The notes below the pieces were generated by a model, which saw only the letters and a list, made by a program, of their open reading frames with translations, was not told the origin of the DNA and ran no database searches. A DNA stretch of 64,000 nucleotides from Adenophora triphylla var. japonica (Eukaryota > Streptophyta > Magnoliopsida > Asterales > Campanulaceae): contig JAFEMH010000935.1 in the NCBI GenBank assembly GCA_022495995.1, positions 472,501 through 536,500 of the forward strand. Direction: 5' to 3'. Positions 44,895 to 54,726 of this stretch are shown piece after piece. The first letter of the stretch is position 1, and every line of letters begins with the position of its first letter. The translations under genes were made by a program, and so were the position numbers.

Positions 44895-45647
44895 TGTAGG
44901 GAAAATATAGGGTCTTGATCTTGATACAGAGGCCGGATATGTGATTGAATCGTGTATAATCCACTTTCCGAATAAAGTATTTCGACCCTTAATGCCTGGG
45001 TTACACAAAATCTTTATTGGGATAAGACAATCACGCAATTTGTTTTCTAGGCAAAGAGAACAAATCAAAACTTGAGAATTGTGTTGCTTTTGTTATTGTT
45101 GTATCACTTGTGTTTTTCATGTGTCTACAAATTGAGATCAATCTCTGTATATATACAGATGGAGAGGTATCAGTAAAAGGGTACAATCAAAAGACATGAC
45201 TTTAGCCAAGCAATGTGTCTCTTCATTTTGAAAAGGCACCTGTTCAGGAACTGCTCGGCCGAGTCAAGGGACTCGCTCGGCCGAGCACACATGTCTAGTG
45301 AAATTCTGCCAAGCTGCACGGCCGTGTCATTTAAACTGCACGGCCGTGTTGTTCATACTGCTCGGCCGAGCAAGGCACATGCCTCGGCCGAGCATGACAC
45401 TCCGAGCTTGGCCAATCTCGCTAAGCTGCGCTCAGTAGGAGTCAAGGACTCTGCTCGGCCGAGCACATCAGCAAAATGTGCTACCCTTTAACTTTTACTT
45501 CTTTATCGAGGTTGACTTCGTTTTAGCTCAAACGAGTGTGTACTCCACACTTTCCCTTACTCGTATCCGAGTCTAATACGAATCACATTGATCTCTAGTA
45601 AATCATCATTACAATAAAACAAGTTGATGACACTAAAATCACCAACA
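44895..45647 (-). repeat. 5' LTR of the Tork-type element
   Basis: Holds CTCGGCCGAG at 45254, 45276, 45361, 45383 and 45454 (starts) and CACGGCCGTG at 45317 and 45339, all upstream of the minus-strand TATA-like TATATATA near 45148. Followed by CTAGG at 45648-45652. Confidence 0.9.
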
Positions 45648-45835
45648 CTAGGAAATAGTGTAACGACAATTTTATCATTTTATAAGTAATGTACAAATAA
45701 ATAAAATATACTGTATTTGATAAAAATGTTGAAAAGTTAAATATCAAATTTATTATAAATATGATATTTATTATAAGATAGAGGGGGAGAGTATAAATTA
45801 CTAAGCAAACTATTTGTGATCTTTTAGAATCTTTA

Positions 45836-46726
45836 GACCTCCTTTATCATTGATCTCCTTGGTAGATCGTAGGAAGAGACAAAACTTTTGAAAAAAAAAA
45901 AAAGAAATGTAAGATTGGCCAAGTTTGGTGATCCGGATTGGAGAGCCAATCCAAGATTGTGATCCAATTTGGACACATGTCCACCAACCATTGGTTGGTG
46001 GATTTTTTAAAATATACTTTTTCATTTTTAACTTAAATTATTTTTAATTATATTAAAAATTTATTAAAATAAAAAATAAAATATATCAAAATTTTTATTT
46101 TTTTATCCTCTATAAATAGAGATCAAGTTTATTGAATTTGAATTTCAAATGTAACTTCATTTTTATATTTTTTTATATATCGTATTTTTGTATAATAATT
46201 ATATAAATTTAGTAATATAAAATATTTTATAAATTTATTACAAAACAAAAAATAAGAAAAATGAGGTTAATAATATACTCCCTCCGTCCCGGTCGACTTA
46301 GGATTTTTTGAAATGGCACGGGAATTAAGGAAAAGGTAAATGTTGTGAGTGTAATTTAAAAATAGGAGAGAGAATGAGTGGAGGGAATAGTAAATTATAA
46401 TGGTGTTGTGAGTATTAAAATAATGTAGGAGAGAGAATGAGTGGAGAGAATATTGATTTAAGGTTTCCATTTTGGGCCGTTCTAAGTCGGGTGGGACGCC
46501 CAAAATGGCAAAAAGTCCTAAGTCGATCGGGACGGAGGGAGTATGTAATAAAAAATAAATAATAAATAATATTTGAGTTGAGTTGGTTGGTTGGGTTGGA
46601 TTGAATTGTGAATAAAGTTAAAAAATGAAGAAAATTGGTTTGGATTGTAGATGATATATATAAAAGAGAGAAAAATAATATTATATTGTTGAATTGAATT
46701 GAATTAAATTGTTGATAAAGGAGGTC
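45836..46726. mobile_element. Tourist-like MITE (PIF/Harbinger type)
   Basis: Ends share the 14-bp inverted repeat GACCTCCTTTATCA, flanked by TTA on both sides (45833-45835 and 46727-46729), the target preference of PIF/Harbinger transposons. Total 891 bp, of which 264 are a Stowaway MITE nested inside. No coding sequence. The interior is AT-rich. Confidence 0.78.
46278..46541. mobile_element. Stowaway MITE (Tc1/mariner type)
   Basis: 264 bp. Both ends carry CTCCCTCCGTCCCGRTCGAC as inverted repeats extending over about 25 bp, flanked by TA (46276-46277 and 46542-46543). This is the canonical Stowaway signature. It lies inside the Tourist-like MITE, so it is the younger insertion. Confidence 0.93.
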
Positions 46727-46729
46727 TTA

Positions 46730-48741
46730 ACACAATACTTAAATATCAATTGTTTTCGAAAAAGTGATGGGTGGTAAAGTTATACCTCACTTTCGAACTC
46801 ACTTTCGATTAATGCTAGACTTGGACCCATCTTCTCAACTTTTAGAGTGAAACATCTTTAAAAAAAAAATATGTTTAATGTGAAGAGTTGTAACATAGAA
46901 ACACCCTACCAATATTCTCGGTGTTCTGTTTTGATGGGGTGGTTACAAACAGACAAAATATGCTGTCAACATCTCCCCAAATCTAAGTTACTAGTCATTT
47001 AGTTATTTTAATTATATTATTTATTTAATTAAAAAATAGCAGTATTTATCATATAATGACTGTACTATGAAAAGCCCCGAAATAGAAAAAAAAAAAAAAA
47101 GTTGAGGAATTCTAGGTTCTGCCATCCAAATCCTCTTTCTTTTAGGGATAAAGGTAGAAAAGCTCCTTGTGGTTTGATAGATGTTTCAATAAACCCCCTC
47201 ATAAATATTAAGCATATTTTCTTAATTTTTTACAAGAAGATCAATTGTCAGTTCCCCATTTATACACTTAATATGATGTTTATAGGAGGCATGAAGTAAA
47301 ATCAAACTTTTAATCTCACCTTTACCAAACTGTAAGATAAATTTGTATATTATGACTTTTTGACTACTATGGTTCAATTATTTTAATATTTAAAACATTC
47401 GCATTATCAGTTCAGTTCAGTTTAAAAGAATATTATTTTTGTTTCACAATACTTGTCGTTTTAAAACTAGAAATTTATTTCAAATTATTTGACAATTTAT
47501 TATTATCAATGAATCTTTACACTTTTGTGCCAATTATATCCTTATTAACGATTGTGAAATATCTATTGTACAAACATTTAATCATCTTGGAAATTGAATT
47601 ATTTTAGGGGAGTTGAGTCTTTTCAACATGCATTTGTTAAATTACTTAATCTCTCCGTGTCATTACAAAAGATATAAAATGGGTTTCACACAAAATTTAA
47701 GAAAAGTGTATAATAGATTAAGTGTTGTGAGTATGAAAAATGAGATAAGAGAGAGAAAGTGAGGTAAGAAATATTAATTGGATAGATGATTTAAGTATAA
47801 CAAGAGAGTTTCAAAAATAAATAATTATTAAAAAAATTCCTTTTTAGACTTGTAAATTTTGTAATGTAACAGTAAAATGAGACTTTTGTACTTTTTATAA
47901 TTGAACAGAAAATATGTGTGAACAAGTGTAAAACATCAAATCTTGTAAAATAAATCAAGGGAGTGGTAACAGTGTTAATGAGTCTTGAGTAGATGACATA
48001 AACCATTGCCTTTCTTTTAAAAGGTCAATGATTTGATCCCAACCCTACATTGTATTCAAAATATTAAAAGTCAAAATAATAATAATAATAATAATAAAAT
48101 AATAAAATAATGGTTACAACCATTCATGAAATATGAGGGGTTGATGTGCTTAACATTGTATTATAAAGGGGCCATCCACACATAATCCAAACCAAAGGTT
48201 TTTTTTTATGTTTTTTTCCTTCTCTTATTTTAATTATTTTTATATTAACACTTTTTAAGGAATATTAACATTAGAAAACCAAGCTGTTTGCTTGCATATC
48301 AGATAAATGTTATAGAAAGGGATATCTATGTGAATAAATAATGTGTAGTTGTTCATCTAATTATGCATCTCAAAATACAGTATACTTTATCCGTCTCATT
48401 ACAAAAAACATAAAAAATTTATTTTAATATCCCATTACAAAAACATAAGCAAAAAAAAGTCAAATAAAATTTAATACTTGTTTATTCATTAGATCCGCTT
48501 GTTATGCCCAAATCATACTTTTTTCTATTTCACTTTTTCTCTCTTACCTCCTCGCTTTTAATACTAATAACAATTACTCTATTATACACTTTACTAGTTT
48601 TTGACCCCTTCTTTGACAAATTTGAATTGTGTGTGTCATATTTATGATATTAGCAGACTTGATCCATTTAATAAAATATAAGTATAACTTTTATAAAATT
48701 AATAAATTTGATGACGTCAAAAATTTCAGGGTCAAAGCGGT
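46730..48741. other. AT-rich spacer, no gene seen
   Basis: Two kilobases of AT-rich DNA. It holds an A-run near 47086-47100, an AAT microsatellite at 48071-48112, and two weak Stowaway-like remnants (CTCTCCGTGTCATTACAAAAG near 47652 and TATCCGTCTCATTACAAAA near 48388) without matching far ends. No coding block or structured RNA recognised. Confidence 0.5.
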
Positions 48742-48867
48742 TGTAGGATATCTGGCAGGATATTGATTTGATGCGGTACCTATGATCACAACACAGAAAT
48801 GAAGCACCGTTAAGATCAAAGTTGGATGTTAATCCAACTCAGCCCCTCGGGTGTGAGAGTAAGAATA

Positions 48868-49797
48868 CTGAGGGAGCGTTTGGTTGGTGGTAAAGTGGGG
48901 AAATGGAATGCCCAATTCCATTCCCCCAAATCATTTGACCTGTTTGGTTGAAGAAGTTTTAAAATTTTCATTCCAATGGAATGGCCAATTCCCTCCTTGA
49001 AAGGAATTTGCCATTTCTTTCATATATGGGAGGAATGACCAATTCCTTAGGGAATGAAAAAAAAAATTGATCAAAATATCCCCAAACCCAAACCACCACT
49101 ACCCCCTACCCACCCCCAATCAGCCCCTTCCCTACCCCCCCCCCACGAAAAAAAAAAAATCTGCCTAACCTCCCCCCATCCAGCCCTGCCCTACCTCCCC
49201 CCCCCCACCCCCACGAAAAAAAAAAAATTCTACCTACCCCCCATCCCGCCCTGCCCTACCCCCCCCCATCCCCACGAAAAAAAAAAATTCTGCCTAACCC
49301 CCCCATCCAGCCCCGCCTACGCCCCCATCCAACCCGCCCTACCCTCCCCACCCCACCCCCACGAAAAAAAAATTATGCATACCCCCTCATCCAGCCCCCC
49401 CCTACCCCCACGAAAAAAAAATTTTTTTACTCATTTTGCATACCCCTAACTACCCCACCCCCACCCTCCCCCAATCCCCCCAACCCTCCCCACGAAAAAA
49501 AAAAATTTTTTACTCATTTTGCATACCCCCTACCTACCCCCCACCCCCACCCCAAAAAAATATTTTTTTTAAAAAAGAATAAATTGGTCATTTTATATGC
49601 TTTTATTTCATTCCTATAATTTATATTTTCCAATCAAACATGATTTGCCAAGGAATTGAATGATAATTTCATTTCATTCCGTGTCAATCAAACGGAGGGG
49701 TTTGACCAGTTTTTTTCCATTCCAATTCCTTAAGGAATTCAATTCCATTGACCATTTCATTCCTTCACTTTTTTTCCACCGAACCAAACGGCCCCTG
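48868..49797. mobile_element. hAT-like non-autonomous element
   Basis: Inverted ends CTGAGGGAGCGTTTGGTT (left) and, read inward from the right, CAGGGGCCGTTTGGTT. The flanking 8-mers TAAGAATA (48860-48867) and AAAGAATA (49798-49805) differ at one base, fitting the 8-bp duplication of hAT transposons. Between the ends are further inverted ATTCCATT-type segments and a C-rich minisatellite. No transposase. Confidence 0.65.
49080..49560. repeat. C-rich minisatellite with A-runs
   Basis: About seven imperfect units of roughly 50-65 bp, each with CCCCCACGAAAAAAAA followed by TCTGCCTA and a C-rich stretch. The plus-strand open frame across it (Pro/Lys-rich) is a by-product of the repeat. Confidence 0.8.
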
Positions 49798-51185
49798 AAA
49801 GAATAAGACTTGAAATGTATTGAATGTGTATGTGTGTGTGTGTGTTTAGGGTTTGAGCAATATGAGTTACAATATAGATTTGGCACTTACTTTGTTCAAG
49901 GAGACAAAGGTCTTCTATTTATAGGCAATGGGGAGTTGCTCGCTGACGTAAACCATGAGGTCAGCCATAAAGGGCATCTTAGTCTTTGACCAGGTACACG
50001 TGTCCGCATAGGATTGGCTTTGTCAATAAAGTGGGATTCACTTGCAGAGGGGATGTCATTGATGTGGACAGGAGCCGTGTATCCGGCGCGACGCATTAAA
50101 TGAAATAGTAGGCGCCTAAGCCATGCATTCAATGCAATGGGAGTGAGTCGGTTACTGTACTGTCAGAGCCAGTAAGTAAACTTGCTCAATAAGCTTTGAT
50201 AACGACCGGGAGTCTGGTGAGATAACCGGGAGTCTGGTATGAGACCGTAGTCAACATCTTAGGCGCGGTCAATGATATTTGACGCGGGCACGGATATAAC
50301 GGTCATAACTCCTGCGGTCACCAGGCTGACGGTCAGGATCCCTTCGGTCTTGATTGGGATGGGGGAGAGGAATGCGGTCTTGACCTTGAGGGTCTATCTG
50401 TCCGCGGTCTTGACTCTGGCGGTCTAGAATACGCCATGTCATACTGGCGTTTGGACCAGACCGAGCTTGGGCCCGGTCTAGCTGGTCCGGGCTCATCAGT
50501 GTCCCCTAGCTCCAAGTGAATGATTATTTATGGTCTGAGCGAGGAGCTACTAGTTAAGCTCGATTCTGTTAGATCGCTCCTTAGGCGGGCACCAGTGTTG
50601 GTGTTTTTCGGTGATCTTTGCTCTGCCTCCCGTGCAAAATAGGCACGTGTGAGAGGCACGTGAGGAAGGTTGTAGAAGACTCATTGCTCTGCCTCCCGGT
50701 TAACTGGTGGGCCCCTTGGCAGGTGAAGAGATAGTATATGACAGGTACGAAGGGTACGTGTCGGCCATTTAAGAGGCGCCATAAATGCCAACCGCCCAAT
50801 TTTCGAAAATCCAACGTTGGAGCCGGTTTGAGACTCGAGGGGAACGGTTTTGTGGGCTAATTAATACGGTTTAACCCGTATAAGGAGGCCTATAAATACA
50901 AAACCCTTTCGACCTTTCATCTTTTTACGCCTTCAAGCTCTTATACCTGTAAGTATCCCAATCTGAGTCGTAAATGTTTCATCAGCCCAAATTAATGATT
51001 TATAATCATTTAGGGGCATTTTGGACATTATTTTGACAATTTGAATGAGGAAGGACCTCTTAGGAATTAAAAAATGATAAAAAACCTCGCTGGAAGTCTG
51101 TCATTCCCAATAAAATGGAATATTGACCAAGAACAAAATGCTAAAGCGCTTTTACCTCGTTTGTTCGAGGCACGCACCTTGGGTC

Positions 51186-51229
51186 ATCCGCGCGGACAAG
51201 ATTGCACCTACAATCTTGTCCACGCGGAT
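51186..51229. repeat. 19-bp stem hairpin near the LTR end
   Basis: ATCCGCGCGGACAAGATTG (51186-51204) and CAATCTTGTCCACGCGGAT (51211-51229) pair with one mismatch around a 6-base loop. Located in what I read as U5 of the minus-strand Ogre-like LTR. Confidence 0.85.
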
Positions 51230-53097
51230 AAGATCAGCACCTGAATGTGCGCTCGCCCGAAAATTTGTTTTTCGTGAAAATGAAGGAGTCGCCACGCCAT
51301 TTTAAGAGGAAACATTGAAAACCTTTTTTAGAGAGAAAACATGAGTTCGGGGGTCAGGTAAGGTATTGGGAAGAACCGAGAGTTCACCCAACACGCCTCG
51401 TCCATAGACGAGTCTTTCAATCAAACATCCAAATAAATCCAAAGTGTGTGCAAATATTGATAATAAACAAGGTGTGGTAAAATGCATCTTATTAATTATG
51501 AAACGAGAATTACAGATTGTGAGCCCATTATTTAGGGAGGCCACATCCCTGATACAAATGATCTAAAACAGATTACAAAGGAAAAAGGTCTCTGCAGATA
51601 GGTCATGTATGTCGCATGACATGTCGCACCAGTGACCATATATGTCGCGTGACACAGGATCACTTGGAGACGAAGGTGTCGCGTGACATACATAAGCCAT
51701 CTGCAGAAACTAACAGGATGAACACAGAATCAACAGAAAGATATACAGATCTAATCGATTAACTAAATTACGAACGAAATACAGAAACAACACCAAATCG
51801 ACCCGGAGTGTGGATATGGGTAGATCCACACCCCCTTGGGGTTCAAACACCAAGTTCAATCAAATATTCAACAATAGAAGCTAAATTGCACGAATTATTC
51901 AAGTTAAACGAGAGATTGCGATTGGGATTCGTAATCCGATAGCTAGGATCCGATTACTACCGAATCCAAACAAGTAAATGCTAGAATTATGAGAAATTAA
52001 GCAAGAGAGAGAGAGAAGAGGGAGGTTGGAGAATCGTTACCCTTGATGCTTCCACGAATCCACGTATCTAGTCGAGATCTGAGAACCCTTCAATTCGTCA
52101 CTTCGATGCGGAAGGATTGATGCAAGGGGTCCAAGTGCTATGGCTTGAGAAAGGGGTTTGGATAGGAAGGAATTGGGTAGGTTGAAGGTAGGAGAGAGAG
52201 GGTCGTATTTGGGAGTTTCGTTACGGTGCAAATTCCGCGAGTAACGATGAGGTGAAGTTGGGATCCCATTTACGAGAGGGGAGGGTCTTATTTATAGGTT
52301 GCGGTTGGTGACCTTAGTGTGTCGCACGACCTTACGCGTCCACTTTTCATGCCTCAAGCCGCGTCGCGTGACACAAGGTGGTTCAACCGCTTTTGGCGCC
52401 AAAACCGGTTTACGGAACATTCCGGGAAAATACCCAAAAGGTCCAACAGGTTTTATTCCCAAGAGGTCCTTTGGCATGAATAATGTACCAAAAGGTACTT
52501 CCTTCGCGGGAAACTCATGAAACGTTTCCGGAAGTCTCGGGATCGGCCAGGAATTTACCAAAACGCCCCTTAATGCAATTTTATTACATTAAAATGCATC
52601 TAAAAAGATTGCAAATTGGATTAGCGTACTTACAGAGCCCCTCGGCAACGTCACTTTTGGAAAAAGTGGGGTTGTCGATAAAATAAGACCCAATCCCAAT
52701 GAGCATGAGGGATAAGGTAACGGGCTAGAAGGGTGAATCTGGGAGTCTAATGGCTGGACCTTTACGAGAAGGGATTCCTACGTATCCCTTTAAGAAGGGA
52801 ATCAAGCCAAATCGTAGTTCGGAAAAACCAAGACTAACTACAAGCAAGAAAGGGGTAGAAATGTGTCTTCATACCTTTCTTTGTGCTTACCTGTGACTTC
52901 TTGCGGGGTCGATACTACTTTGCGGTTGGCTAGTAACTTCCTTTCATGCCAGGTTGTAGGCTGAGGGTCTCATGCCTGCAACCGGTATTTGCGAGTAGTC
53001 TGTCGGAGGGTCTCATGCTATCGCTGTTGACGAGTTGTAGGCTGCCGGAGGGTCTCATGCAAAGAACGGGTCTTTGTGGATGCCGGGGTCTCATACC

Positions 53098-53420
53098 ACT
53101 TCTCTAATGCGGGGTAGTTGCCGGAGGGTCTCACACTACCGCTTGCTTCTCTTCGTGGACGCCGGGAGGGTCTCATACCATTTCTTCGATGCGGGGTAGT
53201 TGCCGAGAGGGTCTCACACTACCGCGCTTCTCTTCATGGACGCCGGAGGGTCTCATACCACTTCTTCGATGCGGGGTAGTTGCCGGAGGGTCTCACTACT
53301 GCCGCTTCTCTTCGTGGACGCCTGAGGGTCTCATACCACTTCTTCTGATGCAGGGTAGTTGCCGGAGGGTCTCACACTACTGTTACTTCTCTTCGTGGAC
53401 GCCGGAGGGTCTCATACCAC
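53098..53420. repeat. 80-bp minisatellite with GGAGGGTCTCA words
   Basis: Four tandem units of 79-81 bp, each with GCGGGGTAGTTGCCGGAGGG, then CTCACACTACCGC, CTTCGTGGACGCC and GGAGGGTCTCATACCAC. Looser, shorter versions with GGGTCTCATG extend left to about 52960. Confidence 0.85.
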
Positions 53421-53450
53421 TTCTCCTTCTTCATCGTTGGGGATGAGTAT

Positions 53451-53665
53451 AGCTGCCTGGGGTCTCACGCTATCTCTTTTCTGCTCTGTTGGGGATAAAC
53501 GTAGCTGCCAGGGGTCTCACGCTACTTCTTCTGTTCTGCTCTTTGTCGTTGATAAGTATAGCTGCCAGGGGACTCACGCTATCTCCTTTCTGTTCTGTTC
53601 TTTGTCGTTGATAAGTATAGCTGCCAGGGGTCTCACGCTACTTCTTCTTTCTGTTCTGTTGCCGA
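53451..53665. repeat. 52-58-bp minisatellite
   Basis: Four units that start AGCTGCCAGGGGTCTCACGC (53451, 53503, about 53560 and 53619), with TTTGTCGTTGATAAGTAT between units two to four. It shares the GGGTCTCA core with the array to its left. Confidence 0.85.
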
Positions 53666-54726
53666 TTTTGCTGTTGAACGGTCTTTGTTGATTGTCGCTT
53701 TTCTTTTGTGTCCTGGGTTTTACTTGGGAAACTGGGGACTTTGCTTCTTTCCTGTGCCTCGAGGCTACTGGTCTCTGGGAATTTGTTCGTTAAGCCGGGG
53801 ATTCTGCTTTCTGGGGAATTGGCTTCTTTTCTTGGGATTGTGGGGCTGCTGGTCTTGCTGAGCTCTGCTTGGGGGCTATCACAGATACAGGCCTTTTGCT
53901 TTTTCTCTTTCTTTCTCAATTTGGTGTGAGGGCCAGTTTTGAGACTCAATTGATTATTGTACCTGCGAGGGTAAAACAACAACTCCCAGCGCTATGCCTA
54001 AATAAGCCTATCTTGTTAGCAAAGATTAATTTATGTTAGCTTGGTTTGCGTGAGTCTGTCTGTTCTGGGAAAGCAAATGCGATTATTGGGTTAAAGGTCA
54101 GCTTTGTCAGGTTTATACATGGGGTTTTGGGATTGTTTCGGACAGGTGTGTATAGTAGGGGTCCTCTCCCGTGTATTTTCAGGGGTATGTGTATGAGGGT
54201 AAGGGGTGTGTTATGGCAACGGCGAGTTGGAAAATGCTCTGGGGTAACCACTGCAGGCTTTTCCACAATGTCTGCTATCAGCCAAAGTATGTCGCCCGAC
54301 ATGTCATATCTGTTTGGCTTATTGTGTCGCACGACTGAGGGATGCTCGTAACAGGCCCTTTTAAAAGTAGGTCCAGGTTTCATTCTGCAGACACTGTCTT
54401 CTTAGTAGAGAAACCCAGCAGCCCTTATTTGGCAGATAAGCGATTCCTTTGGTCAAGACTGATACTTTTGGCTGCAATGAAACATTATAACAAAGAGGTT
54501 GCTTCCCGGGAGTGTCAATTTCATCGGGACTTCATCGAAATTTGGGGATTTCATCTGAGACAACATAGGAATGTTATCGATAAGCGGTACAGTATGCCTT
54601 ATATTTGGTCCTTGAAAGATTGGAGGGTTGGTCTAAGATGAGATTGGGTTTTGATAGTTGTGGATGAGAACGACTCTTATCTTGTTTATAAATGTTAATT
54701 TAATTCATCATTGTAAAATTTCAAAT

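Larger units (their letters stand above)
39689..45647 (-). mobile_element. Ty1/copia element, probably Tork lineage, complete with two LTRs
   Basis: 5959 bp flanked by CTAGG at 39684-39688 and 45648-45652. LTRs of 760 and 753 bp have plus-strand ends TGTAGG and CCAACA. Minus-strand order is LTR, very short leader, gag with CCHC knuckle, protease, integrase, reverse transcriptase, RNase H, polypurine tract, LTR. Every ORF boundary involves a frame change, so it is dead although its LTRs are mostly alike. Tork is my best lineage guess from the reverse transcriptase and integrase blocks. Confidence 0.9.
48742..50950 (-). repeat. LTR-like non-coding sequence, interrupted by a hAT-like element
   Basis: Read on the minus strand, a TATA box (CCTATAAATAGAAG, near 49912-49925) is preceded by a region with repeated GCGGTC or CGGTCT words (50255-50480) and followed by a leader-like stretch that passes a GT microsatellite (49828-49846) and ends near 48742 (plus-strand TGTAGGATATC). 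This resembles U3-R-U5 of a gypsy LTR, but I found no second copy or target duplication. A second TATA-like CCTATAAATACAAA on the plus strand is at 50892-50905. Treat as tentative. Confidence 0.4.
51124..54640 (-). repeat. Ogre-like LTR with internal minisatellites, boundaries approximate
   Basis: On the minus strand the block at 51415-51270 (AAGACTCGTC, ACGAGGCG, GGCGTGGCGACTCC) matches 27095-27290 of the plus-strand Ogre-like LTR, so this is the transcribed end of a related LTR. A minus-strand TATA box (CCTATAAATAAGACC) lies at about 52284-52298. Upstream of it come GTCGCACGAC palindromes (52321, 54291, 54326) and two minisatellite arrays. No clear binding site follows 51124, so it may be a 3' or solo LTR. 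The right edge is uncertain. Open frames of 60-115 codons here lack known domains. Confidence 0.5.

Noticed and set aside
47640..48480. Stowaway-like starts near 47652 and 48388
   Set aside because: Only one degenerate end of each is visible, without matching inverted partner or TA duplication.
49054..49449. 131-codon Pro/Lys-rich open frame
   Set aside because: Entirely encoded by the C-rich minisatellite in the hAT-like element.
53090..53665. Tandem arrays as a CRISPR array
   Set aside because: Units are contiguous with no unique spacers, and the DNA is from a plant nucleus.
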